Below, piece after piece: positions 25,494 to 35,579 of a stretch of 64,000 bases of DNA. Every line of letters begins with the position of its first letter. The stretch's first letter is position 1. The notes beneath the pieces were generated by a model, which was not told where the DNA came from, ran no database searches, and was given only the letters and a program-made list of their open reading frames with translations. The stretch is taken from contig NZ_JACVAB010000001.1 in assembly GCF_014851585.1 (NCBI RefSeq), forward strand, positions 806,001 to 870,000, read 5' to 3'. The DNA comes from Agrobacterium sp. AGB01. GTDB lineage: Bacteria > Pseudomonadota > Alphaproteobacteria > Rhizobiales > Rhizobiaceae. A program made the position numbers and the translations under genes.

Positions 25494-26768
25494 ATGGCTC
25501 GCATTGTCATGAAATTCGGCGGAACGTCCGTCGCCAATCTCGAACGCATCCATAACGTGGCGCGCCATGTGAAACGTGAAGTAGATGCCGGTCACGAAGT
25601 GGCCGTTGTTGTGTCTGCCATGTCGGGCAAGACCAATGAACTGGTTGACTGGGTGCAGAACATGCCCAAGGTCGCCGGTGCGGATTCACCGTTTTATGAC
25701 GCGCGCGAGTATGATGCCATTGTTGCATCCGGTGAGCAGGTAACGTCTGGTCTTTTGGCCATTGCCTTGCAGTCTTTGGGTGTCAATGCCCGTTCCTGGC
25801 AGGGCTGGCAGATCGCGATCCGCACGGATAACGCTCACGGTGCTGCCCGTATTCAGGAAATCGATGGTTCGGACATCATCCGTCGAATGGGCGAGGGGCA
25901 GGTTGCCGTTGTCGCCGGTTTCCAGGGCATTGGTCCTGACAACCGCATTGCAACGCTTGGCCGTGGCGGCTCCGACACCTCTGCTGTTGCTATTGCCGCT
26001 GCCGTCAAGGCAGATCGCTGCGATATCTACACCGACGTCGATGGCGTTTACACCACTGACCCGCGCATCGAGCCAAAAGCGCGCCGCATGAAGAAGATCG
26101 CATTCGAGGAAATGCTTGAAATGGCATCGCTCGGCGCCAAGGTCTTGCAGGTCCGTTCCGTTGAACTGGCCATGGTACACAAGGTTCGTACCTTCGTGCG
26201 TTCAAGTTTCGAGGATCCCGATGCACCGGGCATGGGTGACCTTTTCAATCCGCCCGGTACGTTGATTTGTGACGAGGATGAGATCGTGGAACAGGAAGTA
26301 GTCACCGGCATCGCTTACGCCAAGGATGAGGCTCAAATCTCCCTGCGCCGTCTGGCAGACCGCCCGGGCGTATCGGCAGCCATCTTTGGCCCGCTGGCAG
26401 AAGCACATATCAACGTCGACATGATCGTGCAGAACATCTCTGAAGATGGTTCGCGCACCGACATGACCTTCACCGTGCCAGCAGGCGACATGGACAAGGC
26501 GCTCAAGATCCTGGAAGAAAACAAGGCCCATATCGGCTTTGACGTTGTCCAGAGCGAGCCCGGCCTTGCCAAGGTTTCCGTCATTGGTATCGGTATGCGC
26601 AGCCATGCAGGTGTTGCTGCCAGCGCCTTCAAAGCGCTCGCCGCCAAGAACATCAACATCAACGCCATCACCACGTCGGAAATCAAGATTTCTATCCTGA
26701 TTGACGGTGCATATGCGGAACTTGCAGTTCGCACTTTGCATTCCGCTTACGGTCTGGATAAAAGTTGA
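25494..26768 (+). CDS. lysC: Aspartate kinase
   Basis: Cytoplasmic enzyme phosphorylating aspartate, the first step to lysine, threonine, methionine and diaminopimelate. The product is 424 residues. The amino end MARIVMKFGGTSVAN holds the K-F-G-G-T-S substrate loop; GRGGSDTSAVAIAAA and CDIYTDVDGVYTTDPR are standard kinase motifs. The carboxyl third carries two ACT domains (from about residue 265, e.g. KVSVIGIGMRSHAGVAASAF) for feedback control by amino acids. ATG 25494 agrees with the usual start of the family; the ribosome site is weak. The gene order lysC-ptsP-prfA-prmC is common in Hyphomicrobiales. Confidence 0.96.
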   Translation: MARIVMKFGGTSVANLERIHNVARHVKREVDAGHEVAVVVSAMSGKTNELVDWVQNMPKVAGADSPFYDAREYDAIVASGEQVTSGLLAIALQSLGVNARSWQGWQIAIRTDNAHGAARIQEIDGSDIIRRMGEGQVAVVAGFQGIGPDNRIATLGRGGSDTSAVAIAAAVKADRCDIYTDVDGVYTTDPRIEPKARRMKKIAFEEMLEMASLGAKVLQVRSVELAMVHKVRTFVRSSFEDPDAPGMGDLFNPPGTLICDEDEIVEQEVVTGIAYAKDEAQISLRRLADRPGVSAAIFGPLAEAHINVDMIVQNISEDGSRTDMTFTVPAGDMDKALKILEENKAHIGFDVVQSEPGLAKVSVIGIGMRSHAGVAASAFKALAAKNININAITTSEIKISILIDGAYAELAVRTLHSAYGLDKS

Positions 26769-26788
26769 TTCGATAGCGGTGGTTCGCA

Positions 26789-26878
26789 CTGCTTCGGTTT
26801 GCCGAAGCACTGTCCTCCGTTTGGAGCGTGCTTTGTATGATGCCTTGAGGAGTGGGCGTCGTACGAAGCACGCTCCAA
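26789..26878 (+). repeat. Two consecutive hairpins after lysC, the second 24 bp long
   Basis: Hairpin 1 has arms tgcttcgg (26790-26797) and ccgaagca (26802-26809). Hairpin 2 covers 26821-26878: 13 perfect base pairs (ttggagcgtgctt / aagcacgctccaa), then 11 more including three G-U pairs, closing on a 10-base loop. No T run follows, so it is not a textbook terminator. It may be a REP-like element, an mRNA end stabiliser or a small structured RNA. Confidence 0.65.
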
Positions 26879-26953
26879 CTTGTTTGATGTGTGCATCACT
26901 CAAAACGTGAACCGTTTTCGTGCGGATGCTGTAGCGAATGAAGGAGCATCGCG

Positions 26954-29221
26954 ATGAGAGACCTTGCAGCCGGTCCGCGCGTCCTCCTCAAGAAGCTTCG
27001 CGAAATGATGGCGGAGCAACTTGAGCCTCAGGAGCGCTTGGACCAGATTGTGCGGCAGATTGCCGGGAACATGGTCGCGGAGGTGTGTTCCGTTTACGTG
27101 CTGCGTTCTGATGGCGTCCTCGAACTTTACGCCACAGAGGGTCTGAACAAGGGTGCTGTCCACCTGGCCCAGCTTAAAATGGGGCAGGGCCTTGTCGGTA
27201 CCATTGCCGCATCGGCGCAACCGCTCAACCTTTCCGATGCCCAATCGCATCCCGCTTTCCGCTACCTGCCGGAAACCGGCGAAGAAATTTATCACTCTTT
27301 CCTCGGTGTGCCGATTTTGCGATCTGGCCGCACTTTGGGCGTTCTCGTTGTGCAGAACAAGGTCAGCCGCAATTACCGCGAAGATGAGGTAGAGGCGCTG
27401 GAAACGACTGCCATGTTGATTGCCGAAATCGTTGCGAGTGGTGAACTAAAGAAGATAACCAAGCCCGGCGTGGAGCTTGACCTGACGCGCGCAATCAGCG
27501 TCGATGGCGATGGCTATAGTGAAGGCATCGGTCTTGGCCACGTCGTGCTGCATGATCCGCGTGTCGTGGTCACCAATCTTCTAAACGAGGATGCCGATAC
27601 CGAAATCCGTCGTCTGGCTGAGGCGATCGGTTCCCTGCGCCTGTCGATCGACGACATGCTGCAGCGCCGTGACGTACCCACCGAAGGTGAACACCGTGAG
27701 GTTCTGGAAACCTACCGCATGTTTGCTCATGATCAGGGCTGGGTGCGGCGCATGGAGGAAGCCATCCGCAACGGCCTGACGGCTGAGGCGGCGGTCGAAA
27801 AAGTGCAGAGCGATACCAAGGCGCGCATGATGCGCCTGACCGATCCCTATCTGCGCGAGCGCATGCATGATTTCGACGATCTTGCCAACCGCTTGCTGCG
27901 CCAGCTTACCGGCTTTAGCGGGCGTGGCCCGGGCGAGGATTTCCCGAGCGACGCCATCATTCTGGCACGTGCCATGGGTGCTGCCGAACTGCTGGACTAT
28001 CCGCGGGAAAAACTGCGCGGTCTTGTGCTGGAGGACGGCGCGGTTACCAGCCACGTTGTAATCGTGGCGCGTGCCATGGGTATTCCTGTTATCGGGCAAG
28101 CCGCAGGCATCGTGGCCCTTGCCGAAAACAATGACGCCATCATCATTGATGGTGATGATGGGCAGGTGCATCTGCGTCCGATCATGGACCTGCAGCGCGC
28201 TTACGAAGAAAAAGTACGGCTGCGCGCGCGTCGTCAGGAACAGTTCCGCGCTTTGCGCTCTGTCGATCCAATCACCAAGGATGGCCAGTTCATTAATCTC
28301 AAGATGAATGCTGGCCTGCTCGTAGACCTGCCGCAACTGGCCGAATCCGGCGCTGATGGCATTGGCCTGTTCCGCACCGAACTGCAGTTCATGATTGCCT
28401 CGACCATGCCGAAGGGAGAGGAGCAGGAAGCCTTCTATCGCAGCGTTCTGCGCAATGCGAAAGGCAAGCCTGTTACCTTCCGTACCCTAGACATTGGCGG
28501 TGACAAGGTCGTGTCCTACATGCGCGGACAGGAAGAGGAAAACCCGGCGCTTGGCTGGCGTGCGATCCGCCTGTCGCTGGACCGTCCCGGTCTGTTGCGC
28601 ACACAGATGCGCGCTCTGTTGCGCGCAGCCTCCGGTGCCGAATTGAAGATGATGCTGCCGATGATTACGGAAGTGTCTGAAATTCACGCGGTGCGCGAAC
28701 TGATGCAGAAAGAAATTCAGCATCTGTCCAAGTTCGGCCATGCACTGCCGCGCAAACTGCAATTTGGTGCCATGCTGGAAGTGCCAGCCTTGTTGTGGCA
28801 GTTGGACGAACTGATGCAGGAAGTTGACTTCGTGTCTGTTGGCTCGAATGATCTTTTCCAGTTCTCCATGGCAGTGGACCGCGGCAATGCACGCGTTTCG
28901 GACCGTTTTGATATTCTCGGCAAACCGTTCCTGAGGATCCTGCGTGACATCGTGCGGGCCGGCGAACGTAACAACAAGCCGGTGACGTTGTGCGGTGAAA
29001 TGGCCGGCAGGCCGCTTTCCGCCATGGCACTGATCGGCCTTGGCTTCCGTTCGGTCTCCATGTCGCCCACATCGATTGGTCCGGTAAAGGCCATGTTGCT
29101 GGGGCTGGATGTTGGTGCGCTGTCGGTCGAGTTGAATGCGGCGCTCGATGACCATAAATCTCTGGAAAGTCCGCGCATCCTGTTGCAAAGGTTTGCCGCG
29201 GAACATTCCATTCCAGTCTGA
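26954..29221 (+). CDS. ptsP: Phosphoenolpyruvate-protein phosphotransferase of the nitrogen PTS (EI-Ntr)
   Basis: First enzyme of the regulatory nitrogen phosphotransferase chain, which takes phosphate from PEP and passes it to NPr; it controls transport and metabolism rather than sugar uptake. The product is 755 residues. An amino-terminal GAF sensor domain (about 15-165, with GQGLVGTIAASAQP and FLGVPILRSGRTLGVL) is followed by the EI domains. The phosphorylated histidine is His367 in GAVTSHVVIVARAM. The PEP-binding barrel has LFRTELQFM, FRTLDIGGDK and GSNDLFQFSMAVDR, and the cysteine loop TLCGEMAG. ATG 26954 follows AAGGAG. The GAF domain in this family binds glutamine or 2-oxoglutarate signals. 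Confidence 0.95.
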   Translation: MRDLAAGPRVLLKKLREMMAEQLEPQERLDQIVRQIAGNMVAEVCSVYVLRSDGVLELYATEGLNKGAVHLAQLKMGQGLVGTIAASAQPLNLSDAQSHPAFRYLPETGEEIYHSFLGVPILRSGRTLGVLVVQNKVSRNYREDEVEALETTAMLIAEIVASGELKKITKPGVELDLTRAISVDGDGYSEGIGLGHVVLHDPRVVVTNLLNEDADTEIRRLAEAIGSLRLSIDDMLQRRDVPTEGEHREVLETYRMFAHDQGWVRRMEEAIRNGLTAEAAVEKVQSDTKARMMRLTDPYLRERMHDFDDLANRLLRQLTGFSGRGPGEDFPSDAIILARAMGAAELLDYPREKLRGLVLEDGAVTSHVVIVARAMGIPVIGQAAGIVALAENNDAIIIDGDDGQVHLRPIMDLQRAYEEKVRLRARRQEQFRALRSVDPITKDGQFINLKMNAGLLVDLPQLAESGADGIGLFRTELQFMIASTMPKGEEQEAFYRSVLRNAKGKPVTFRTLDIGGDKVVSYMRGQEEENPALGWRAIRLSLDRPGLLRTQMRALLRAASGAELKMMLPMITEVSEIHAVRELMQKEIQHLSKFGHALPRKLQFGAMLEVPALLWQLDELMQEVDFVSVGSNDLFQFSMAVDRGNARVSDRFDILGKPFLRILRDIVRAGERNNKPVTLCGEMAGRPLSAMALIGLGFRSVSMSPTSIGPVKAMLLGLDVGALSVELNAALDDHKSLESPRILLQRFAAEHSIPV

Positions 29222-29295
29222 GACACAAGGGATTTCCCGCGTTTTTGAGCGCAATGTGTTTCAGGTCTTTTTGAATTCAAATACCGGAGCGAAGG

Positions 29296-30378
29296 TTGGC
29301 AAAGCTACCCGTCGAAAAAATGCGCGAGCTTTCAAGGCGTTTCGAGGAAATCGAAGCGCGGATGTCCGCTGGCCCTGCTGCTGATGTCTATGTGAAGCTG
29401 GCGTCCGAATATTCCGAGCTTCAGCCTGTGGTGAAGAAAATCCAGGAATATGAAAAGGCATTGGCCGAGCAGGCAGACCTGCAGGCGCTTCTGGCTGACA
29501 AGACGACGGACCGCGACATGCGTGATCTGGCCGAAGCTGAATTACCTGATCTTTCCGAGCGCATCGAGCAGCTCGAAAAAGAGATGCAAATTCTGCTGCT
29601 GCCCAAGGATGCCGCCGACGAAAAGAGCGCTATTCTGGAAATTCGCGCCGGCACCGGTGGCTCGGAAGCAGCCCTTTTTGCAGGCGACCTTTTCCGCATG
29701 TATGAACGATTTGCCAGCACCAAGGGCTGGAAGGTTGAAGTGCTGTCATCCAGCGAAGGTGACGCAGGTGGTTTCAAGGAAATCATCGCCACCATTACCG
29801 GGCGCGGCGTGTTCTCCAAGCTGAAGTTCGAATCCGGTGTCCACCGCGTTCAGCGCGTGCCAGATACCGAAGCGAGCGGCCGTATTCACACGTCGGCCGC
29901 AACCGTTGCGGTGTTGCCCGAGGCCGAAGAAATCGATATTGAAATTCGCCCGGAAGACATTCGCATTGATACGATGCGCGCGTCCGGTGCCGGTGGTCAG
30001 CACGTTAACACCACGGACTCTGCGGTGCGCATCACCCACTTGCCGACCGGTCTGATTGTGACCAGTTCGGAGAAGTCGCAGCACCAGAACCGCGCCAAGG
30101 CCATGCAGGTGCTGCGTTCGCGCCTCTATGATATCGAACGGCAGAAGGTCGACAGCGAACGGTCCGCCGATCGTAAAAGCCAGGTTGGTTCGGGCGATCG
30201 TTCTGAGCGTATCCGCACCTACAATTTCCCGCAGGGTCGGGTGACCGACCATCGCATCAACCTCACGCTTTACAAGCTTGACCGGATGATCGAGGGCGAA
30301 ATTGACGAGATGGTGGACGCGTTGATTGCCGACTATCAGGCCGGACAACTCGCACAGTTGGGTGAACAGCGCGGATGA
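29296..30378 (+). CDS. prfA: Peptide chain release factor 1
   Basis: RF1 recognises UAA and UAG stop codons and triggers peptide release. The product is 360 residues, the normal length. The catalytic GGQ is at about residues 233-235 in [16 protein letters not shown]. The anticodon-like tripeptide region is in the preceding domain ([12 protein letters not shown] marks the end of domain 2). The start is probably TTG 29296, with GGAG 7 bases upstream and a family-like beginning [20 protein letters not shown]; the next ATG (29320) would shorten it by eight residues. The stop overlaps the prmC start as ATGA, giving translational coupling with the enzyme that methylates this GGQ glutamine. Confidence 0.96.
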   Translation: MAKLPVEKMRELSRRFEEIEARMSAGPAADVYVKLASEYSELQPVVKKIQEYEKALAEQADLQALLADKTTDRDMRDLAEAELPDLSERIEQLEKEMQILLLPKDAADEKSAILEIRAGTGGSEAALFAGDLFRMYERFASTKGWKVEVLSSSEGDAGGFKEIIATITGRGVFSKLKFESGVHRVQRVPDTEASGRIHTSAATVAVLPEAEEIDIEIRPEDIRIDTMRASGAGGQHVNTTDSAVRITHLPTGLIVTSSEKSQHQNRAKAMQVLRSRLYDIERQKVDSERSADRKSQVGSGDRSERIRTYNFPQGRVTDHRINLTLYKLDRMIEGEIDEMVDALIADYQAGQLAQLGEQRG

Positions 30379-31241
30379 CGGTCGCACCGCGCACCATTGC
30401 CGACCTGTTGGCTGAGGCCCGCAAACGTTTCGACGCGGCCGGTGTGGCTGATCCGGTCTTTGATGCGCGCCTTCTGGTGAGCGGCATTCTCGGGCTGTCT
30501 CTAACCGATGTTTTGCTCAAGGGTAGCGATAGTGTTGCCGATGATGTGGCGCAAGGGGTACTGGGTGCCATTGCACGGCGAGAAACCGGCGAACCTGTCC
30601 ACCGCATTCTCGGCAAGCGTGAGTTTTACGGCCTGGAATTTTTCCTGTCGTCCGGCACGTTGGAGCCACGCCCGGATACCGAAACACTTGTTGATACCGT
30701 TCTACCGTATCTGCACTCCGCAGTTGCCGCCAAAGGATCGTCGCAGCTGCTGGATATGGGGACCGGGACGGGCGCAATCTGTCTTTCGCTGATACACGAA
30801 TGTCCGGGCGCAGAAGGTGTCGGCAGCGATATTTCCGAGGATGCCTTGGCAACCGCTTGGCGTAATGCGGTGGCAAATGGTGTTTCTGACCGCTTTAAAA
30901 CAGTGAAAAGTCACTGGTTTGACAAAATCGAGGGCAGTTTCGACATAATCGTGTCAAACCCGCCTTATATACGAAGCGCTGTCATTGAAACGCTGGACCG
31001 CGATGTGCGGGAGTTCGATCCCATGGCTGCTTTGGATGGCGGGCCGGATGGTCTGGAACCCTACAGGGCAATTGCCCGTGGTGCAGGCGGATTTTTAACA
31101 GAAAATGGCATCATCGGGGTCGAGATCGGGTTTGATCAGAGACAAGATGTTGAAACGATCTTCAAGTCAGCCGGTTTTCCTTGCATCGCAGGGGTGAAAG
31201 ATTACGGTGGAAACGATCGTGTTCTAGTATTTCGAAAGTAA
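30375..31241 (+). CDS. prmC: Release factor glutamine methyltransferase
   Basis: SAM-dependent enzyme methylating the GGQ glutamine of release factors 1 and 2. The product is 288 residues. The helical amino-terminal domain runs to about residue 75; [18 protein letters not shown] and [17 protein letters not shown] (SAM motif I) follow; the catalytic NPPY is at about residues 195-198 in [12 protein letters not shown]. It overlaps prfA by 4 bases, so release factor and modifier are made together. The downstream gap of 331 bases separates it from the DUF4167 gene. Confidence 0.95.
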   Translation: MTVAPRTIADLLAEARKRFDAAGVADPVFDARLLVSGILGLSLTDVLLKGSDSVADDVAQGVLGAIARRETGEPVHRILGKREFYGLEFFLSSGTLEPRPDTETLVDTVLPYLHSAVAAKGSSQLLDMGTGTGAICLSLIHECPGAEGVGSDISEDALATAWRNAVANGVSDRFKTVKSHWFDKIEGSFDIIVSNPPYIRSAVIETLDRDVREFDPMAALDGGPDGLEPYRAIARGAGGFLTENGIIGVEIGFDQRQDVETIFKSAGFPCIAGVKDYGGNDRVLVFRK

Positions 31242-31572
31242 GGGAGCCGCTGCGCTTCCCTCCTGTTTTAAGGATATTTTGCAAAGCAAAAGAAAAGACT
31301 TGGTTTTCCGCATGAAGCGGGATAGTTTGCAGCCACATGCAGGGTGACTGAGGGCGAACTAGATTCGCCCGGGTTTGGTCAGTCCCTAGGGGAGTTCCTT
31401 GAAGAACTCTGAAAGGCTGGGCGTTTCCGGCATGTGAATCATAAACTTCATTTCGCAAGCAACCCGGTAAAGCCATGGGGGCAACCGGACGCGAAGGCGA
31501 GGTCTTGATCCGGCCTGTCCGGCAAGCCGCGTGGTTAATTCGTGAGCACAACAGAATTCAGGTGAGCAATTG
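31242..31572 (+). other. Intergenic region before the DUF4167 gene
   Basis: No gene is supported. A weak stem follows the prmC stop (gggagc / gcttccc with a bulge) and leads into CTGTTTTAAGG, possibly a poor terminator. Bases 31392-31409 form a small hairpin (gagttc / gaactc). The rest is presumably the promoter of the next gene. Confidence 0.4.
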
Positions 31573-32262
31573 ATGAGGCCAGGACAGCAAAATAAGCGCG
31601 GCCGTGGGCGTGGAAATAACAACAACAATAACAACAATAATGGCGGTGGTGGTAATAACAACTTCAACCGCAAGGGCGGGAATCCGCTCACTCGGACCTA
31701 TGACAGCTCCGGTCCGGATGTAAAAATCCGCGGTACTGCCCAGCATATTGCTGAAAAATATTCCGCTCTGGCCCGTGATGCGCAAAGCTCCGGCGACCGG
31801 GTTATGGCTGAAAACTACCTGCAGCACGCAGAACACTATAACCGCATCATTGCTGCCGCACAGGCGCATATGCAGGAACGTGTCCAGCGTGACGAACGTA
31901 ATGCTGACTACAACAACGAGCGCGATGGTGACGACGTTGACGGCAACGACAACGATAGCGACAGCGACGACACAATCGGTTCCGCTGCTCCGCAGGTGCA
32001 GCAGTCTGGTGATGACGATGAACAGCCTTCCTACGATGACGGCAGCGGTCCGCAGCCCGTAATCGAAGGCACGCCGCTCGAGGTCGCCGTGGAAGAAGAA
32101 GCTCAGGCAGCTGAAGCTCCTCGTGAGCGCCAGCCGCGTCGCCGCAGCACTGGCCCGCGTCCACGTCGTCCACGTCGAACCGCTGAAAATGCGGAAGGTG
32201 GCGAAGAGGCGGGTGGCGAGGCTGCTGCTGAGCCAGCCGCACTTGAAGGCGCCGCTGAATAA
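31573..32262 (+). CDS. DUF4167 protein with asparagine tract
   Basis: Protein of 229 residues of the DUF4167 family, common in Hyphomicrobiales and of unknown function. The Arg/Gly start MRPGQQNKRGRGRG leads into a run of nine asparagines and a GGGG-NNN stretch, an RGG-like nucleic-acid-binding pattern. The conserved domain covers about residues 35-95 (RTYDSSGPDVKIRGTAQHIA ... YLQHAEHYNRIIAAAQ). The remainder is highly acidic, then basic (RERQPRRRSTGPRPRRPRR) and Ala/Glu-rich, probably disordered. An RNA- or ribosome-associated role is a guess from composition. ATG 31573 has AGGTGAG upstream. A good terminator follows. Confidence 0.88.
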   Translation: MRPGQQNKRGRGRGNNNNNNNNNGGGGNNNFNRKGGNPLTRTYDSSGPDVKIRGTAQHIAEKYSALARDAQSSGDRVMAENYLQHAEHYNRIIAAAQAHMQERVQRDERNADYNNERDGDDVDGNDNDSDSDDTIGSAAPQVQQSGDDDEQPSYDDGSGPQPVIEGTPLEVAVEEEAQAAEAPRERQPRRRSTGPRPRRPRRTAENAEGGEEAGGEAAAEPAALEGAAE

Positions 32263-32290
32263 GCGACATACTTCCTATAGAGATATTTCG

Positions 32291-32316
32291 AAAACCCCGG
32301 CTTGCCGGGGTTTTCT
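32291..32316 (+). terminator. Terminator after the DUF4167 gene
   Basis: A perfect 10-bp stem (aaaaccccgg / ccggggtttt) with a 4-base loop is followed by CTGTTTG. Confidence 0.9.
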
Positions 32317-32626
32317 GTTTGTGCAGATGCGGTCGCAACGACTAATCGTGCCGCAGCAAATTTGATGATCGTCATGCGCTCATGTTTTTCTGCGTTGCGT
32401 TGTCTGCAACCTCTTTAAACCGCGAAAATCGCTTACCATATCAAGCACAACGGAAGGGCCGGTTGGCTGCTTCCAAAGCATGTTTCTATCCAGGACATGC
32501 GAAACGAAGAGGCGATGGTGCGGATATGTCCGTTGGCGTCGTAGCGGGGCTTGCCGTTATCGGGAGCCTTTACCCTAACATCCGGGTCTGTGCCGCTTGA
32601 GGGCAGACCGGTTCAAGGAGGCATAT
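32317..32626 (+). promoter_or_regulatory. clpB upstream region with possible heat-shock promoter
   Basis: No gene is present. CTTG at 32550-32553 and CCCTAACAT at 32573-32581, 19 bases apart, are a weak match to alphaproteobacterial RpoH promoters (CTTG, then a C-rich TAT-like -10). The clpB ribosome site AAGGAGG lies at 32615-32621. Confidence 0.35.
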
Positions 32627-35254
32627 ATGAATATCGAAAAATACTCCGAGCGGGTGCGCGGATTTTTGCAATCTGCCCAAACCCATGCGCTTGCTGAGGA
32701 CCATCAGCAGTTTGCGCCGGAACACGTTCTGAAAGTATTGCTGGATGACGACCAGGGCATGGCGTCTTCGCTGATTGAGCGTGCTGGCGGTAATGCCAAG
32801 GAAGCACGGCTCGCCAATGATATTGCGCTTTCGAAGCTGCCTAAGGTCTCCGGTGGCAATGGCGGACTGTCACTGACGGCACCGCTTGCCAAGGTATTTG
32901 CAACGGCCGAAGACGCTGCCAAGAAATCCGGCGACAGCTTTGTCACGGTCGAACGCCTTTTGCTGGCTCTGGCCATTGAAGGCAGCGCGTCGACGTCAGC
33001 GACACTGAAAAAGGCTGGTGTTACTGCGCAAGGCCTGAACCAGGTTATCAACGACCTTCGCAAGGGTCGCACGGCAGATACTGCCAATGCAGAACAGGGC
33101 TTTGATGCGCTGAAGAAATTTGCACGCGACCTGACTGCGGAAGCTCGCGAAGGCAGGCTCGATCCTGTGATTGGCCGCGACGATGAAATTCGCCGCACCA
33201 TGCAGGTTCTGTCGCGCCGCACGAAAAACAATCCGGTTCTGATCGGTGAACCCGGCGTTGGTAAAACAGCGATTGCTGAAGGCCTGGCATTGCGTATCAT
33301 CAATGGTGACGTGCCTGAAAGCCTCAAGGACAAAAAGCTGATGGCGCTCGATATGGGCGCGTTGATTGCCGGTGCGAAATATCGCGGTGAATTTGAGGAG
33401 CGCCTGAAGGCTGTTCTGAACGAGGTTCAGTCAGAAGACGGCGGCATCATCCTGTTCATCGACGAAATGCACACGCTGGTCGGTGCAGGCAAGGCAGATG
33501 GCGCAATGGATGCGTCCAACCTGCTGAAGCCGGCTCTGGCGCGTGGTGAGTTGCACTGTGTTGGCGCGACCACGTTGGATGAGTACCGCAAGCACGTTGA
33601 AAAAGATCCGGCTCTCGCCCGTCGTTTCCAGCCAGTTTTGGTTGATGAACCGACAGTGGAAGACACGATTTCCATTCTGCGCGGCTTGAAGGAAAAATAC
33701 GAGCAGCACCACAAGGTCCGTATTTCGGATTCGGCACTGGTGGCGTCTGCGACTTTGTCCAATCGTTATATTACCGATCGCTTCCTGCCGGACAAGGCGA
33801 TTGACCTGATGGATGAGGCTGCATCGCGTCTTCGTATGCAGGTTGATTCCAAGCCGGAAGAACTGGATGAACTGGACCGTCGTATTATTCAGCTGAAGAT
33901 TGAGCGTGAAGCCTTGAAGCAGGAGACCGATGTGTCCTCTGCCGACCGGTTGAAAAAGCTGGAAGACGAACTGGTTGATACAGAAGAGAAGGCGGATGCG
34001 CTGACGGCGCGCTGGCAGGCGGAGAAGCAGAAACTCGGCCATGCTGCGGACCTGAAAAAGCAGATTGACGATGCACGCAACGAATTGGCAATTGCACAGC
34101 GCAGTGGCCAGTTCCAGCGGGCAGGTGAGTTGACGTATGGTATTATTCCGGGCCTTGAAAAAGCACTTGCTGCGGCGGAAGAACGCGACGCAAGTGGTGC
34201 TGGTTCAATGGTGCAGGAAGTGGTGACGGCGGACAACATCGCCCAGGTTATCTCGCGCTGGACAGGCATTCCGGTAGACCGGATGTTGGAAGGCCAGCGT
34301 GAAAAGCTGCTGCGTATGGAAGACGAACTGGCCAAATCAGTGGTCGGTCAGGGTGAAGCCGTTCAGGCGGTTTCCAAGGCGGTGCGCCGTTCGCGTGCCG
34401 GTTTGCAGGACCCCAATCGTCCAATCGGCTCGTTCATCTTCCTAGGCCCGACCGGCGTTGGTAAAACCGAGCTGACAAAGGCGCTGGCACGCTTCCTGTT
34501 CGACGACGAAACCGCGATGGTTCGCTTGGACATGTCGGAATACATGGAGAAGCATTCCGTGGCTCGCTTGATCGGTGCGCCTCCCGGTTATGTCGGTTAC
34601 GAGGAAGGTGGTGCACTGACGGAGGCCGTGCGTCGCCGCCCATATCAGGTCGTGCTGTTCGACGAGATCGAAAAGGCGCATCCGGATGTGTTCAACGTGC
34701 TGTTGCAGGTTCTTGATGATGGCCGCCTGACCGATGGTCAGGGTCGTACCGTCGATTTCAAGAACACCATCATCATCATGACCTCGAACCTCGGTTCGGA
34801 ATTCATGACGCAGATGGGCGACAATGACGATGTGGAATCGGTGCGGGAACTGGTCATGGAAAGGGTGCGTAGCCACTTCCGTCCGGAATTCCTCAACCGT
34901 ATCGACGACATCATCCTGTTCCACCGCCTGCGGCGTGAAGAAATGGGCGCGATCGTCGATATCCAGTTGAAGAGACTGGTGGCCCTGTTGTCCGAGCGCA
35001 AGATCACGCTTGATCTGGATGAAGATGCCCGTGTCTGGCTTGCCAATAAGGGTTACGATCCGGCCTATGGTGCACGTCCGCTGAAGCGCGTTATTCAGAA
35101 GACGGTACAGGACAAGCTGGCTGAAATGATCCTTGGTGGCGAAGTGCCTGATGGCTCTCGCGTAAAGGTGACATCCGGCACCGACCGTCTGCACTTCAAG
35201 GCAAAAGCCGGCAAGGGCAGTACGGAAACCGAAGCATCTGCCGACGCTGCTTAA
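32627..35254 (+). CDS. clpB: ATP-dependent disaggregase ClpB
   Basis: Hsp104-type chaperone that, with DnaK, pulls proteins out of aggregates after heat or other stress. The product is 875 residues. The order is: N domain with two Clp repeats (1-145), AAA module 1 with Walker A GEPGVGKT (near 206) and Walker [11 protein letters not shown], the long coiled-coil middle domain (about 400-530, rich in [20 protein letters not shown]-like heptads), AAA module 2 with GPTGVGKT (near 607) and [11 protein letters not shown], then a small carboxyl domain. The middle domain separates ClpB from ClpA/ClpC. ATG 32627 after AAGGAGG is clear. Confidence 0.97.
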   Translation: MNIEKYSERVRGFLQSAQTHALAEDHQQFAPEHVLKVLLDDDQGMASSLIERAGGNAKEARLANDIALSKLPKVSGGNGGLSLTAPLAKVFATAEDAAKKSGDSFVTVERLLLALAIEGSASTSATLKKAGVTAQGLNQVINDLRKGRTADTANAEQGFDALKKFARDLTAEAREGRLDPVIGRDDEIRRTMQVLSRRTKNNPVLIGEPGVGKTAIAEGLALRIINGDVPESLKDKKLMALDMGALIAGAKYRGEFEERLKAVLNEVQSEDGGIILFIDEMHTLVGAGKADGAMDASNLLKPALARGELHCVGATTLDEYRKHVEKDPALARRFQPVLVDEPTVEDTISILRGLKEKYEQHHKVRISDSALVASATLSNRYITDRFLPDKAIDLMDEAASRLRMQVDSKPEELDELDRRIIQLKIEREALKQETDVSSADRLKKLEDELVDTEEKADALTARWQAEKQKLGHAADLKKQIDDARNELAIAQRSGQFQRAGELTYGIIPGLEKALAAAEERDASGAGSMVQEVVTADNIAQVISRWTGIPVDRMLEGQREKLLRMEDELAKSVVGQGEAVQAVSKAVRRSRAGLQDPNRPIGSFIFLGPTGVGKTELTKALARFLFDDETAMVRLDMSEYMEKHSVARLIGAPPGYVGYEEGGALTEAVRRRPYQVVLFDEIEKAHPDVFNVLLQVLDDGRLTDGQGRTVDFKNTIIIMTSNLGSEFMTQMGDNDDVESVRELVMERVRSHFRPEFLNRIDDIILFHRLRREEMGAIVDIQLKRLVALLSERKITLDLDEDARVWLANKGYDPAYGARPLKRVIQKTVQDKLAEMILGGEVPDGSRVKVTSGTDRLHFKAKAGKGSTETEASADAA

Positions 35255-35264
35255 GGACTAAATC

Positions 35265-35291
35265 AGGGCACCCAATTGGGTGCCCTTTTTG
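35265..35291 (+). terminator. Terminator after clpB
   Basis: A 22-base perfect palindrome (arms 35265-35275 and 35276-35286), forming a 9-bp stem with an AATT loop, is followed by TTTTTG. Confidence 0.92.
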
Positions 35292-35490
35292 TTTGGCGTT
35301 CCCCCTGAGTGACTGAGGCCTCCGTGCACCGACATCTGGTCCTCTCGGCGCGACAATATCTCCCACTCAGTCGTCTTTGGATGCGGCTTTTCACGCGCCC
35401 ACAAGCGCCCAATCGTAGCAATTCAGATGTCCAGCCCGAGGTCTTGGAACAATCTCGTCTCAAAAAACGTTTAAGCAGTCTGTTGCAAGT

Positions 35491-35508
35491 AATTCGCAAT
35501 TGCATTTC
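35491..35508 (+). promoter_or_regulatory. Possible Mur/Fur-type box upstream of sitA
   Basis: AATTCGCAATTGCATTTC is a dyad centred on GCAATTGC, 72 bases before the sitA start. In rhizobia and Brucella relatives sit genes are repressed by Mur, a manganese-sensing Fur relative, at AT-rich dyads of TGCAA/TTGCA type. The match is by eye. Confidence 0.4.
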
Positions 35509-35579
35509 AAAAATAAACATGCCACCTTGTTGCAAATGGTTCTTAATAGCGTAGTGTTGGTGTGAGCAAGGAGTGACTT

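Noticed and set aside
26821-26878. Long hairpin read as inverted repeats of an insertion element
   Set aside because: Only 10 bases lie between the arms, no transposase is near and no target-site duplication is visible.
31615-31665. Short tandem AAC/AAT repeats as a possible CRISPR or satellite
   Set aside because: They are in-frame asparagine codons of a conserved gene and have no spacer structure.
31386-31691. Minus-strand frame with a leucine/proline run
   Set aside because: The run is simply the complement of the asparagine/glycine codons of the DUF4167 gene.
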